DNA of 64,000 nt from Bacteroidales bacterium (GTDB lineage: Bacteria; Bacteroidota; Bacteroidia; Bacteroidales; P3), in contig JAGCJW010000042.1 in the NCBI GenBank assembly GCA_017647785.1, positions 1 to 64,000 on the forward strand. Direction: 5' to 3'. The notes beneath the pieces are model-generated. The model saw only the letters and a list, made by a program, of their open reading frames with translations. It was not told the DNA's origin and made no database searches. Every line of letters begins with the position of its first letter. Position 1 is the stretch's first letter. This document shows positions 55,101 through 63,990 of this stretch, in pieces. A program made the translations under genes and the position numbers.

Positions 55101-55583
55101 GTCTTTACTAATGAAATGTTGAAACCAGAACTTCAAAGTATGCAAGAATACGTTGATGGAATTAAAAACATCACAGACAACCAAGCAAGAGTTGCAAAAA
55201 TGTATTTTGAAGATGGAAGCGTAGAGGGGGCAATACCTCCTTTAAAAGCAATACTTCATATAATGGCATATGGAGAATACGAAGGAAAAACATTATCTTC
55301 ACCGGAAATTAGAGAAATGTTCACACAAGAATACCTATTGAAGAGTAATTGGTATGCAGAACGCTTAAGAAATAAACATGTAAGTGATATAGCTCTATGG
55401 CAATCACACCAAAAATATATAAGTGATTTGTTGAATGATGCAGTCAATCTACCTGAAGACAAGAAGAATGAAATAAAACAAATCCTTGTAAAGACAAAAG
55501 AAAATCTAAAACATATCAAATCTCAAGAATACTACGATAAATTAGTAGGAACAATAGGAAAAGACGATTTGTATAGAGGATAA
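52119..55583 (+). CDS. Probable diphosphate-dependent (PPi-type) phosphoenolpyruvate carboxykinase
   Basis: A 1154-residue soluble protein without signal or membrane helix. The size, and CHKPCTVSGGGKSEISKSI with a P-loop-like GGGKSE at about 496-501, fit the PPi-type PEP carboxykinases described from Entamoeba and Propionibacterium. Other strong blocks are GHTGCIILAPQLTQLTKKEC, EGALTKGPFNALCAVTDLN and TPAGYIGSKYRVDHDIS. Such enzymes interconvert oxaloacetate plus PPi and PEP plus phosphate. I recall the family rather than prove it, and an unrelated conserved protein remains possible. The gene stands alone between hpf and a strong terminator, with only a weak -7 box (TTACTTTG, 52085). Confidence 0.6.
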   Translation: MEDLKDTLKDTLGVIPEEKLKSTREYVQQYISLRLAAMGVDLSVDDADESTQNFMRILKGLLSNYKEREALFNKNLCPADARIQNFLNRYFASVKSVPDIEIPLRTFTLDTYGIARELSLPIGADEYKSTYVTSYRVKQGVLHNPKNDRRTTKGVFHVAEGGLPIPNDKKAVPVEVAKYIFYRAFAESGEVMDLPYTSQTDTPVRCMVSLLLRPTISPEVPGVSERKSMEIRFFTPGSLVSNLDFVESIFGNGGSPYHILHDSALDVEHWTGHTGCIILAPQLTQLTKKECGLPHISQATERQKKDGMCWENENELYNDGQSFKLCVRTEEGIIATVIADNYFGYSKKEVKTMMSYSSNIFGNTEEEHAGGALVFPGYNQGDTYFANPMKVRNTFEDVKKNCQSFIHFQPEGYGIDKNFNHIYYLPENTNFNVPNQEIKWKNDSGEHKLKLLPNRIYILPNGSKFRMESYSGALNYRLIETLGDGMFCHKPCTVSGGGKSEISKSISDAIHGGPFFVSDFETDFAKVEEIINYDYSKRYENHDAIPYSRSFLCNLRSMGSVIKLLTPSPEYTESYNEWLRSLPQYIKGIAFIVKRFYKEEWGEDWKKYFNVDILNGTPGNELKFEDKKIYARYLRVGFEENGTWRTFKLRQDFVHSDKIQMEDDISASTVVPTKLLTNLGKAEKQLSVKIVENCEYRFFQRPDDAIIRGYDKKAELDLATPNTFISNFEPLTKEDAVEISEDVINFDRFTDPMRNLIESMVDDKESKYFVSSAHPRIVNGKPSKNVRYLQTRNDLILPTEKYIAEVGMRLARRIPEGEPLYVPVNAVLPGRRNNRAEEGIAPLAVYNPIHYQELPELFMDFVCSLTGKSPSTTGAGSEGALTKGPFNALCAVTDLNNALISFILTGYDGFTTPAGYIGSKYRVDHDISLLIPEIWSRLSPEERNPKFLIENNYFEKIENFTYEGEEVKASVLGYRVTEKFIHNYFGRVFENPNVVFTNEMLKPELQSMQEYVDGIKNITDNQARVAKMYFEDGSVEGAIPPLKAILHIMAYGEYEGKTLSSPEIREMFTQEYLLKSNWYAERLRNKHVSDIALWQSHQKYISDLLNDAVNLPEDKKNEIKQILVKTKENLKHIKSQEYYDKLVGTIGKDDLYRG

Positions 55584-55590
55584 TAAAAAC

Positions 55591-55624
55591 AAAAAAGCGG
55601 TTGAAATCAACAACCGCTTTTTTA
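55591..55624 (+). terminator. Terminator after the PEPCK-like gene
   Basis: AAAAAAGCGGTTG (55591-55603) pairs perfectly with CAACCGCTTTTTT (55611-55623). Confidence 0.92.
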
Positions 55625-55632
55625 TTTAATTG

Positions 55633-55767
55633 TGTTTTCACAAAGGATTAATGAAATGAAACTTTATTTTCAAATTGGTTTTTCTTTGTGAAAATCTGTT
55701 TTCTCTTTAAGAAAATGAATTGTCTCTTTAAGAAAACGGATTTTCTCTTTGAAAAAATAAAAGAAAA
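55633..55767 (+). repeat. Dispersed intergenic repeat, copy C, with four 21-bp steps
   Basis: Nearly identical to copy A from TGTTTTCACAAAGGATTAAT onward. The fold-back arms TTTTCACAAAG and CTTTGTGAAAA are intact. CTTT recurs at 55684, 55705, 55726 and 55747, exactly 21 bp apart. It lies between convergent genes. Confidence 0.88.
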
Positions 55768-55786
55768 CAAGGTTTTTGTATTTCTT

Positions 55787-56035
55787 TTACTTTATTTCTT
55801 TTCTTTTAAACAAAAGATATGCTATTGTGAAAGTAGGAATAATGTCTGTGAAAGGAATCATTTCTTCTGCAGTAGCGATGAATGCTCCTAAAGGTTTGCG
55901 AAACCAATAGAAGAAAAGTACTCCAGAAAGTGGTCCCCAAATCAAGTCTATTGACTCTCCAAGTGCAGGAATAAAATAGCTTATCATACCAATTGCATCT
56001 GCCAATAGGCAATGCCATAGTTTTACATTTTTCAT
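55787..56035 (-). CDS. Small membrane protein
   Basis: An 82-residue protein with two to three hydrophobic helices (LLADAIGMISYFIPALG, LIWGPLSGVLFFYWF, FTDIIPTFTIAYLLF) separated by acidic turns. Similar small proteins with a conserved PFTDIIPT-like end occur in Bacteroidota, with no known function. It starts 5 bp after the BspA-like gene and is probably co-transcribed with it. Confidence 0.7.
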   Translation of the reverse strand: MKNVKLWHCLLADAIGMISYFIPALGESIDLIWGPLSGVLFFYWFRKPLGAFIATAEEMIPFTDIIPTFTIAYLLFKRKEIK

Positions 56036-56040
56036 TTCTT

Positions 56041-57522
56041 TTATTTTTTAATTAGTTTTTGAGTTGTTGTTTTGTCAAAGGCGTGAAGTTTTAAAAAGTA
56101 AACTCCACTTGAAATGTCTTTAATGTTTATTTCATTTACGTTTTCAAAAACCTTGATAGTCTTTCCATTTAAGTCAATTAACTCAACTCTTTCAATCTTT
56201 TCACTGAAAGAAACTCTGTCTTTTGCAGGATTAGGATAGAAAGAAAGTGCTGATTCTTCCATATCTTCAAGACTTGATTCGCAATCTTCAGTTATTCTTT
56301 CACCAAAATAAGTGAACCAATAGTAATCAGCATTATAAGCATCTAAACTTCCACAAGGTACTTTTACATTAGCAGAATTTTGAAAAGGGAAAACACTATT
56401 GTCACTAAACACAGGAGGAGTTGTAGCTAAACAATTAATAGTTTGCAAAGCGTTACAATATCTAAAAGCACTACTTTCAAGAGTATCAACAGAACTTCCA
56501 AGTGTAATAACATTTAAACTACTGCAATTTTGAAAAGTCTTCTCTTTTATAGAGGTAACATTATTAGGAATGGTAATAGAACTTAAATTACTGCAAGCAT
56601 AGAAAGCTTGTTCTCCAATTTCAGTCACGCTATTTGGAATATTAACAGCGCTTAATTGATTAAAACCATAGGCAAAATAAGCAGGTATCCTTTGAACATT
56701 TTCTCCAATGTTTATAGTATTTATAGCTGTATTTGAGAAAGGGTGATTGTTATCGGTAAAATTTGTACAATTTATAGCATTGAAATTCAAAGTATTTAAG
56801 CTTGTGCAACCCATAAAAGCAAGATTGCTTAAGTTAGTTAGATTTTCTCCAAGAGTAATTTCATTTAAAGACCAGCAATTAATGAAAGCGTTTGTCTCAA
56901 TACTAACTATGCTATCTAAAACAAAGTGTGTGTTTAATAAAAAGCAATTTTCAAAAGCATTTGCTTTAATTTCGGTTACTCTATTACCTATTGTAACTGT
57001 TGTAAGATTATTACAGTTAGAGAATGTGCTATTTTCAATAACTGTAATATTATCTGGAATATTAATAGAAGTTAAACTAGTGCAATTTTTAAAAGCCTGC
57101 TCTTCTAAAATACTAAGGGTAGAAGGAATGTTTATTGTTTGTAAACTTGAACATCCATTAAATGCAGAATTGCGAATAGCATAAACACTATCACCAAGTG
57201 TAACAGATGTCAAATTTACACAATTATGAAAAGAAAATATACCAATTCCGACTATACTATTAGGTAAAGTAACAGAGGTTAAACTTGTATGAAAATAGAA
57301 AGCTAGCTCATTTATTCCAGTAACTCTATAAGTGTTTCCATTGTGTGTTATTGTTTCAGGAATATCTGCTATTACAAGTCCTGGGTCAGTAGCCTCTATT
57401 ACTAATTTATTATCTTCCGCAATTATATATTGAATTGAATCTATCCAAAATGTTGTTCCTATTTGAGCAAAAAGGGTATTGATGCATAGTATCATGCTAA
57501 TAAATAATGCAACCTTTTTCAT
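56041..57522 (-). CDS. BspA-like leucine-rich-repeat protein, T9SS cargo
   Basis: A 493-residue protein. A signal (KKVALFISMILCINTLFAQ) is followed by about a dozen LRR_5 repeats of the type FHNCVNLTSVTLGDSVYAI and FKNCTSLTSINIPDNIT, to about residue 385. The type A sorting domain begins YPNPAKDRVSFSEKIERVE and ends TTQKLIKK. It is a surface protein, possibly an adhesin, exported by T9SS and trimmed by PorU. It is shorter than the cargo at 29000 and lacks that protein's long middle region. Confidence 0.92.
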   Translation of the reverse strand: MKKVALFISMILCINTLFAQIGTTFWIDSIQYIIAEDNKLVIEATDPGLVIADIPETITHNGNTYRVTGINELAFYFHTSLTSVTLPNSIVGIGIFSFHNCVNLTSVTLGDSVYAIRNSAFNGCSSLQTINIPSTLSILEEQAFKNCTSLTSINIPDNITVIENSTFSNCNNLTTVTIGNRVTEIKANAFENCFLLNTHFVLDSIVSIETNAFINCWSLNEITLGENLTNLSNLAFMGCTSLNTLNFNAINCTNFTDNNHPFSNTAINTINIGENVQRIPAYFAYGFNQLSAVNIPNSVTEIGEQAFYACSNLSSITIPNNVTSIKEKTFQNCSSLNVITLGSSVDTLESSAFRYCNALQTINCLATTPPVFSDNSVFPFQNSANVKVPCGSLDAYNADYYWFTYFGERITEDCESSLEDMEESALSFYPNPAKDRVSFSEKIERVELIDLNGKTIKVFENVNEINIKDISSGVYFLKLHAFDKTTTQKLIKK

Positions 57523-57552
57523 AATACATTTATTTTTATTGTTAATATGCTA

Positions 57553-57584
57553 CAAAGATAGGAAATATTTTTTTATTTGGCAAA
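57553..57584 (-). promoter_or_regulatory. Promoter of the BspA-like cargo gene
   Basis: On the minus strand TTTG is at 57581-57584 and TATCTTTG at 57553-57560, 20 bp apart. Confidence 0.7.
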
Positions 57585-57593
57585 CGAATACTG

Positions 57594-57625
57594 ATTCTTT
57601 GTTTTAATTTTTTGAAACAAAGAAT
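57594..57625. repeat. Hairpin made of inverted 21-bp-family units
   Basis: ATTCTTTGTTT (57594-57604) pairs perfectly with AAACAAAGAAT (57615-57625). Both halves match the unit seen at 5505, 11652 and 42281. It lies between divergent promoters. Confidence 0.7.
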
Positions 57626-57675
57626 AAATATATAGACTTTTGCGTTTTTGTAGAAGTAATTTGTTAAAAAAGATG

Positions 57676-57683
57676 TATCTTTG
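57676..57683 (+). promoter_or_regulatory. -7 box for the wzz-like gene
   Basis: TATCTTTG within GATGTATCTTTGCAGT, the same 16-mer as at the small-protein promoter at 42382. The ATG is 33 bp downstream. Confidence 0.65.
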
Positions 57684-57716
57684 CAGTTTAAAGTTTAAAG
57701 AAAAAAGATAAAAAAC

Positions 57717-58700
57717 ATGGAAGAACTAAATTTTAAAGAGATTTTTAACTTTTTGAATCGTAATAAAAAGGCTTTGATAATAACTTTTCTTGCTTCGGCT
57801 ATTGTGGCATCAGGAATTAGTTTGATGTTACCTAATTATTATAAGTCTGAAGTTACCTTATTGCCAAGTGATACTAACTCTATTTCAAAGGGTGTATTGA
57901 GTCAAATGGATAATGTGGACCCTTTTAATTTTGGTATGGCTTCTGATTGTGAGTATATATTAGATATAATCACAAGTGGAAGAGTTGTAGGAGCTGCTTG
58001 TAATGAATTTAATTTAGCAGAACACTATGGAATCAAGGCTGATGGTAAAGAACTTGATGAGAAACTTGGACGTAAGTTATACAAAAATATAAAGGTAAAA
58101 CGTACAGAAAACTTAGGAGTAAGACTTACTGTATGGGATACTGACCCAGAGTATGCAGCAAAGATTGCTAACTTTATAGTGAGAGAGGTAAGTGTTGTTA
58201 GAAATGAAATGAAAAGAGAAAAGGCTGATAGTATATGTTCTGCTATTGAGCGTTCAAGAAATAATATCTTAGCAGATATTGATTTGTTATCAGATAGTTT
58301 ATCTAAATTGAGTCAAGAATACAATCTTTACTTCCCTGATGGAGCAAGTGAACGTTTTTCACAAGAGTTAGCTAAGCAAGTTGCTGCAGGAAATCAAGCG
58401 GCAGTTGCAAGATTAGAAGCTAAAATGAAAAGCTATGATGAGGCTAGTGCAAAGGTTGCTAATTTAAGAGACCAATTAATCAATAGAAGAGAGTCTTTGC
58501 GTATGTGGACAGACCAATTAGAAAAAGCAAGAGTTGATAGAGATGCAGAGATTCCTACAGAATTTGTTATAGAATATGCCTCTCCATCTTTCTCAAAGGA
58601 TAAACCTAAACGTTCTATTATAGTTGTAGTAACAGCATTGGCTTGTACATTTTTAGCTTTGTGCGTATTGATTGTTAGGAGAAGAGCAAAAAGTGAATAA
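57717..58700 (+). CDS. Wzz/GumC-type polysaccharide chain-length determinant
   Basis: A 327-residue inner-membrane protein. A first helix (ALIITFLASAIVASGISLM, about residues 19-38) is followed by a periplasmic domain starting PNYYKSEVTLLPSD, a long coiled coil (about 160-270), and a second helix near the end (VVTALACTFLALCVLIV). This is the Wzz topology without a kinase domain. It sets polysaccharide length together with the next gene, which overlaps its last codons. Confidence 0.88.
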   Translation: MEELNFKEIFNFLNRNKKALIITFLASAIVASGISLMLPNYYKSEVTLLPSDTNSISKGVLSQMDNVDPFNFGMASDCEYILDIITSGRVVGAACNEFNLAEHYGIKADGKELDEKLGRKLYKNIKVKRTENLGVRLTVWDTDPEYAAKIANFIVREVSVVRNEMKREKADSICSAIERSRNNILADIDLLSDSLSKLSQEYNLYFPDGASERFSQELAKQVAAGNQAAVARLEAKMKSYDEASAKVANLRDQLINRRESLRMWTDQLEKARVDRDAEIPTEFVIEYASPSFSKDKPKRSIIVVVTALACTFLALCVLIVRRRAKSE

Positions 58701-60189
58701 AATCAAGCAAGTATTTATTAATTACTGGAATACTATGAGCGAAGGGAAGCAAAACTCTTTACTCATAGTATTGTTGTGTTCTATATTTTTGAGTGGATTG
58801 TTTTATACTTTGTTTTATGAGTATTATTTCTATCTGCTAATTCCAGTGATTTTGCTGTTTGTAATTTTATTGCTTTTTAATGTAAAAATAGCTCCTTTTC
58901 TAATTGCTTTTGCAACACCACTTTCAATTACGGTTACTGTGAAAGAGTTGGCTATAAGTTTACCTTCAGAGCCTCTTTTGATATTTGTTATGCTTTTGTT
59001 TTTGTTTCAATTGTTTTGTACAAGAAGGTATGACAAAAAAGTACTTTCACATCCAATTTCCATAACGATATATATTAGTCTTGCATGGACTTTAATTACA
59101 GCATTCTTTAGTGAGGATTACTTTGTTTCGTTTAAGTATTTGCTTTCTCAGTTATGGTTTATTATTCCTTGTTATTTTGTAGTTATACCTTTGTTTAAGA
59201 GAGTTAAATCAATTAAAAACTTTTTCCTTTGCTATGTTATACCATTGAGTGTTATTGCAATAGTGTGTATATGTTTGCTTTCTACAGAAAATTTCGCGCT
59301 TTCATATGCTCATTATGTAATGCAACCATTTTATAATGACCATACAGCTTACGGAGCTGTTTTAGCATTAATGATACCTTTGTCATTTGCTTTTGCAATA
59401 GGAAGTAAGGAGATTGTGCCTAATACTTTTTGGAGAGGTTTCTTTGTGACAATATTTGTAGTTTTAGTAGCAGGTTTAATATTTTCTTATTCCAGAGCAG
59501 CTTGGGCAAGTGTTTTAGCAGCAATTGGAGTTTATGTTGTTGTTAAAATGAGAATTAAGTTGAAAACAATTCTTATTGGTTTAGCTGGAGTAGGGGTTTT
59601 GGTCTTAATATTCTGGTCATCTATTATAGGAATGTTGCAGAAGAATGAACAGGATTCATCAGGCAATATGATGGAGCATATGTCTTCTATAACAAATATT
59701 AGTACTGATGATTCAAATGTTGAAAGGCTTAATCGTTGGGCTTGTGCTTTAGAAATGTTTGAAGAAAGTCCAATAGTAGGATGTGGACCTGGAATGTATA
59801 AGTTTTTATATTCAGGATATCAAAAATCTTATAATTTAACACAAATTAGTACTGATGCAGGGGATTTAGGTAGTACACATAGTGAATACTTGAAACCTTT
59901 GAGTGAACAAGGAGTATTTGGAACTATTGCTGTGTTTTTAGTGTTTTTAACCACCGTGGCAATAGGTCTAAAAGTATATCACAAGGCAGAAAGTAAGACA
60001 GTAGCAGAATTAGCTTTGTTTTTAGTTTTGTCCTTAGTGACATATTATGTCCACGGAGTGTTTAATAACTTTTTGGAAACAGAAAAATTAGCAGTTCCTT
60101 TCTGGGGATTGACTGCAATGATAGTAGCATTGGATGTTTACTATCCAAAAAAGGAATTACTTAAAGAAGAAAATGATAATAATAAATAG
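58693..60189 (+). CDS. O-antigen polymerase/ligase family membrane protein (Wzy/WaaL)
   Basis: About 498 residues with some ten membrane helices. A large periplasmic loop contains NRWACALEMFEESPIVGCGPGMY, and THSEYLKPLSEQGVFGT is the Wzy_C/O-antigen ligase signature. It either polymerises repeat units or ligates polysaccharide to lipid A core. In a T9SS organism this could concern the A-LPS that receives cargo. The start is uncertain: GTG 58693 (chosen, 8-bp overlap with wzz), TTG 58672 or ATG 58735. secA follows 9 bp later. Confidence 0.85.
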   Translation: MNKIKQVFINYWNTMSEGKQNSLLIVLLCSIFLSGLFYTLFYEYYFYLLIPVILLFVILLLFNVKIAPFLIAFATPLSITVTVKELAISLPSEPLLIFVMLLFLFQLFCTRRYDKKVLSHPISITIYISLAWTLITAFFSEDYFVSFKYLLSQLWFIIPCYFVVIPLFKRVKSIKNFFLCYVIPLSVIAIVCICLLSTENFALSYAHYVMQPFYNDHTAYGAVLALMIPLSFAFAIGSKEIVPNTFWRGFFVTIFVVLVAGLIFSYSRAAWASVLAAIGVYVVVKMRIKLKTILIGLAGVGVLVLIFWSSIIGMLQKNEQDSSGNMMEHMSSITNISTDDSNVERLNRWACALEMFEESPIVGCGPGMYKFLYSGYQKSYNLTQISTDAGDLGSTHSEYLKPLSEQGVFGTIAVFLVFLTTVAIGLKVYHKAESKTVAELALFLVLSLVTYYVHGVFNNFLETEKLAVPFWGLTAMIVALDVYYPKKELLKEENDNNK

Positions 60190-60198
60190 AATATAGAT

Positions 60199-63100
60199 AT
60201 GGCAAGTTTTTTGACAAAATTGTTCGGAAGCAAATCTCAAAGAGATTTAAAGGAATTAACTCCGATTTTAAAAAAGTGTTTAGAAGCATATGATCAAGTT
60301 ACTAAATTATCTAATGATGAACTTAGAGCAAAAACTTTAGAGTTTAAGGCAACTATTAAAGATGCTGTTAATGCTGAACAACAACAATTAGATGCTTTAC
60401 AAGCAAGAATAGAGTCTGAATTAGAAATGAGTATAGAAGAAAAACAAAAAGTTTATACTCAAATTGAAGACTTAGAAAAGAAAATCTATGATAAGACACA
60501 AACTGTTTTAAATAATATCTTACCTCAAGCTTTTGCTGTTGTTAAGGAAACTGCAAAGAGATTTACTGAAAATGAAAGGGTAGAAGTTACAGCAACAGAA
60601 TATGATAAGTATCTTTCTACAATAAAAGATAATGTAAATATTTCAGGTGATAAAGCCTACTTTGATAAGGTTTGGATGGCTGGTGGAACTCCAATGGAAT
60701 GGAATATGATTCACTATGATGTGCAATTGATTGGAGGTACTGTGCTTCACCAAGGCAAGATTGCTGAAATGGCAACAGGGGAAGGTAAAACTTTAGTTGC
60801 TACTTTACCAATCTATCTTAATGCATTACCAGGAAAAGGTGTTCACGTTGTAACAGTAAATGATTATTTGGCAAAACGTGACAGCGAATGGATGGGAATG
60901 TTGTTTGAATTCCATGGTTTAAGAGTTGATTGCATTGATAAGCATGAACCTAATTCAGAAGCAAGACGTAGTGCTTATAATGCTGATATTACTTATGGAA
61001 CAAATAATGAATTTGGTTTCGACTATTTGAGAGATAATATGTGTAGCAACACAAATGAAATTGTTCAAAGAAAACACAATTTTGCAATAGTCGATGAGGT
61101 TGACTCAGTTTTAATTGATGATGCAAGAACACCATTAATTATTTCAGGTCCAACTCCAAAAGGAGATAATCAAGAATTTGAAAGATTTTGTCCTGTAATA
61201 GAAAAACTTTATAACGCACAAAGACAATTAGTAACTCAAATATTGTCAGATGCAAAAAAATGCTTAGCTCCTGGTTATACTCCTGAGAAAGAAAAAGAAG
61301 GTGGAATTTTATTGTTGAGAGCTCACCATGGACTTCCAAAGAATAAAGCTTTGATTAAATTCCTTTCTGAACCAGGAATGAAGGCTTTATTATTAAAGAC
61401 TGAAAACTTCTATATGCAAGACCAAAGTAAGCAAATGCACATAATAGATGATGAGCTTTACTTTGTGATAGAAGAACAACATAATACTATAGAACTTACA
61501 GAAAAAGGTATGGATTTCCTTTCTAAATTAGGGGAAAATCCTAAATTTTTCTTGTTGCCAGATGTTGGTAGTGAAATTGCAGAACTTGAAAAAGAAGAGC
61601 TTTCTTCTCAAGAAAAAGCCGAAAGAAAAGACCAAATCATGCAAAACTACGCAGTGCAATCAGATAGAGTTCATACAATAAATCAATTGATGAAAGCTTA
61701 TGCATTGTTTGAAAATAACGTTGAGTATGTTGTGATAAACAATCAAGTTAAGATTGTAGACGAGCAAACAGGTCGTATCATGGAAGGAAGACGTTACTCA
61801 GATGGTTTGCATCAAGCTATTGAAGCAAAAGAAAGAGTAAAGGTTGAAGCTGCTACTCAAACATACGCTACTATTACTTTGCAAAACTATTTCAGAATGT
61901 ACTCTAAATTGGCTGGTATGACAGGTACAGCTGAAACAGAAGCAGGAGAATTGTGGGATATTTACAAATTAGATGTTGTAACTATTCCAACAAACAGACC
62001 TGTTATTAGACATGATAATGATGATTTAATATACAAAACAAAGAGAGAAAAATTCGCAGCAGTAATTAATGAAGTTGAACGTTTGATAGGAGAGAATAGA
62101 CCTGTACTTATAGGAACAACAGACGTTGAAACTTCAGAGTTATTGTCAAAAATGTTGAAGTTAAGAAAGATAGAACACCAAGTTCTTAATGCTAAACTTC
62201 ATAAAAAAGAAGCAGATATTGTTGCACAAGCTGGTAGAGCAGGAGCTGTAACTATTGCAACAAATATGGCTGGTCGTGGAACCGATATCAAACTTCAAGA
62301 AGGAGTAAAAGAAGCAGGTGGATTAGCAATCATAGGAACAGAACGTCATGAGTCAAGACGTGTTGATAGACAATTAAGAGGACGTTCAGGACGTCAAGGT
62401 GACCCCGGAAGTAGTCAATTCTTTGTGTCTTTGGAAGATAAACTTATGCGTTTGTTTGGTTCTGATAGAATGGTGAAATTAATGGATAGAATGGGACTTC
62501 AAGAAGGAGAAGTTATTCAACATTCTATGATGACAAAAAGTATTGAGAGAGCACAACGTAAAGTAGAAGAAAATAACTTTGGAATTCGTAAGAGATTATT
62601 GGAGTATGATGATGTGATGAATAATCAAAGAACAGTTATTTACACAAAACGTCGTAATGCTCTTTATGGAGATAAGCTTTCAATAGATATTTCAAATATG
62701 ATTTATGATACATTAGAAATAATGGTGTCAGATTTCAAAGATGACTATGAAGGATTTAGCTTAGAATTCATAAAAGTATGTGGATATGAGTGTCCAATAG
62801 ATGAAGCCACTTTCTTAAAAAATAGAGGAAAAGAAATCGTTGAAACATTATATGAAAATGTTTACGTATATCAAAAAGAAAGACTAGGCAATCTGTCTAA
62901 GTTAGCTTTCCCATATGTAAAAAATATCTATGAGGCAAAGAGCTATAAATATGAAAACATAGCTTTCCCAATCACAGACGGAAAACGTATGATTACAGCA
63001 ATAGCTCCAATCGAAAAATCATACAATACAGAAGGAAAAGAAATTGGCTTGTCTGTTGAAAAGAGTATAACTTTACAAATAATAGATAACGCTTGGAAGG

Positions 63101-63498
63101 AACACTTAAGAGAGTTAGATGATTTAAAACAATCAGTTCAAAATGCATCTTACGAACAAAAAGATCCATTGTTAATCTATAAATTTGAATCATTCTCATT
63201 ATTTGAAAAGATGTTGGGTTCAATAAACAAAGACATAACTTCATTCTTATGTAGAGCATCACTTCCAATAGCTGAACAACAACAAGTAAAAGAAACAGAC
63301 TTGCCAAAAACAGATAATAAAGGTATAAAAACATCACGTAAAGAAGAATCACAACCACAAGCAAACAATCCTTCTCAACCTCAAAAAGTTCAGCCTGTTC
63401 ACGTTGAAAAGAAAGTTGGAAGAAATGAACCATGTCCATGTGGAAGTGGTAAAAAATACAAAAACTGCCATGGCAAAAATGAAGGAGGACAAGAGTAG
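60199..63498 (+). CDS. secA: Preprotein translocase ATPase SecA
   Basis: SecA drives export through SecYEG. The 1099-residue protein is of the long Bacteroidota type. Walker A is MATGEGKT at 191-198. [17 protein letters not shown] holds the DEVD box, [11 protein letters not shown] and [11 protein letters not shown] are helicase motifs, and extra sequence is inserted around 330-440. The C-terminus carries the zinc-binding [14 protein letters not shown] after a Gln/Pro-rich linker. It is 9 bp from the O-antigen gene, so it may be co-transcribed with it. Confidence 0.97.
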   Translation: MASFLTKLFGSKSQRDLKELTPILKKCLEAYDQVTKLSNDELRAKTLEFKATIKDAVNAEQQQLDALQARIESELEMSIEEKQKVYTQIEDLEKKIYDKTQTVLNNILPQAFAVVKETAKRFTENERVEVTATEYDKYLSTIKDNVNISGDKAYFDKVWMAGGTPMEWNMIHYDVQLIGGTVLHQGKIAEMATGEGKTLVATLPIYLNALPGKGVHVVTVNDYLAKRDSEWMGMLFEFHGLRVDCIDKHEPNSEARRSAYNADITYGTNNEFGFDYLRDNMCSNTNEIVQRKHNFAIVDEVDSVLIDDARTPLIISGPTPKGDNQEFERFCPVIEKLYNAQRQLVTQILSDAKKCLAPGYTPEKEKEGGILLLRAHHGLPKNKALIKFLSEPGMKALLLKTENFYMQDQSKQMHIIDDELYFVIEEQHNTIELTEKGMDFLSKLGENPKFFLLPDVGSEIAELEKEELSSQEKAERKDQIMQNYAVQSDRVHTINQLMKAYALFENNVEYVVINNQVKIVDEQTGRIMEGRRYSDGLHQAIEAKERVKVEAATQTYATITLQNYFRMYSKLAGMTGTAETEAGELWDIYKLDVVTIPTNRPVIRHDNDDLIYKTKREKFAAVINEVERLIGENRPVLIGTTDVETSELLSKMLKLRKIEHQVLNAKLHKKEADIVAQAGRAGAVTIATNMAGRGTDIKLQEGVKEAGGLAIIGTERHESRRVDRQLRGRSGRQGDPGSSQFFVSLEDKLMRLFGSDRMVKLMDRMGLQEGEVIQHSMMTKSIERAQRKVEENNFGIRKRLLEYDDVMNNQRTVIYTKRRNALYGDKLSIDISNMIYDTLEIMVSDFKDDYEGFSLEFIKVCGYECPIDEATFLKNRGKEIVETLYENVYVYQKERLGNLSKLAFPYVKNIYEAKSYKYENIAFPITDGKRMITAIAPIEKSYNTEGKEIGLSVEKSITLQIIDNAWKEHLRELDDLKQSVQNASYEQKDPLLIYKFESFSLFEKMLGSINKDITSFLCRASLPIAEQQQVKETDLPKTDNKGIKTSRKEESQPQANNPSQPQKVQPVHVEKKVGRNEPCPCGSGKKYKNCHGKNEGGQE

Positions 63499-63522
63499 TA
63501 TTTAATAAAACTTGAAATAAAT

Positions 63523-63553
63523 TTTGTCAAATCAAATATTAGTACTACTTTTG
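63523..63553 (+). promoter_or_regulatory. Consensus promoter of rpsF
   Basis: TTTG at 63523-63526, exactly 19 bp, then TACTTTTG at 63546-63553. It matches the rpsU promoter box for box. Confidence 0.85.
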
Positions 63554-63599
63554 CAAACTCAAAAAATAGTAATTATTAATAAATTAAAAACAAAACCTT

Positions 63600-63971
63600 A
63601 TGGTAAGACAGTATGAAACCGTTTTCATCGTAACTCCCGTTTTATCTGAAGAACAGATAAAGGAAACGGTAAAAAAGTATCAGACTTTATTGACTGATAA
63701 TGGTGCAGAAATAGTTTTCGAGCACAATTGGGGAATGAGAAAGTTAGCTTATCCTATCCAAAAGAAAACAACTGGATTCTACTACTTAATAGAATTCCGT
63801 GCAGAAGGAGAAGTAATAGCAAAATTAGAAACTGCATACAAAAGAGATGAAAGATTATTACGTTTCTTAACAGTTTCATTAGACAAACATGCTATTGCAT
63901 ACAATGAAAAGAAACGTGCAAACGGATTAAAGAGCCAACAAAAAGCACAAGAAGAAAAAGTAGCAGAATAA
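63600..63971 (+). CDS. rpsF: 30S ribosomal protein S6 (bS6)
   Basis: A 123-residue protein: YETVFIVTPVLSEEQIKETV at the N-terminus, then NWGMRKLAYPIQKKTTGFYYLIEF and RDERLLRFLTV. The tail is basic and then acidic. bS6 contacts bS18 on the 30S platform; in this phylum both, with bS21, help to hide the anti-Shine-Dalgarno sequence. The next gene starts 20 bp later. Confidence 0.96.
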   Translation: MVRQYETVFIVTPVLSEEQIKETVKKYQTLLTDNGAEIVFEHNWGMRKLAYPIQKKTTGFYYLIEFRAEGEVIAKLETAYKRDERLLRFLTVSLDKHAIAYNEKKRANGLKSQQKAQEEKVAE

Positions 63972-63990
63972 CCCTTAAAAAAGAATAGAG

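Noticed and set aside
55688..55891. A 67-codon plus-strand frame with FKKMNCLFKK-like repeats
   Set aside because: It is translated from dispersed repeat copy C and runs opposite the small membrane protein gene; no start signals.
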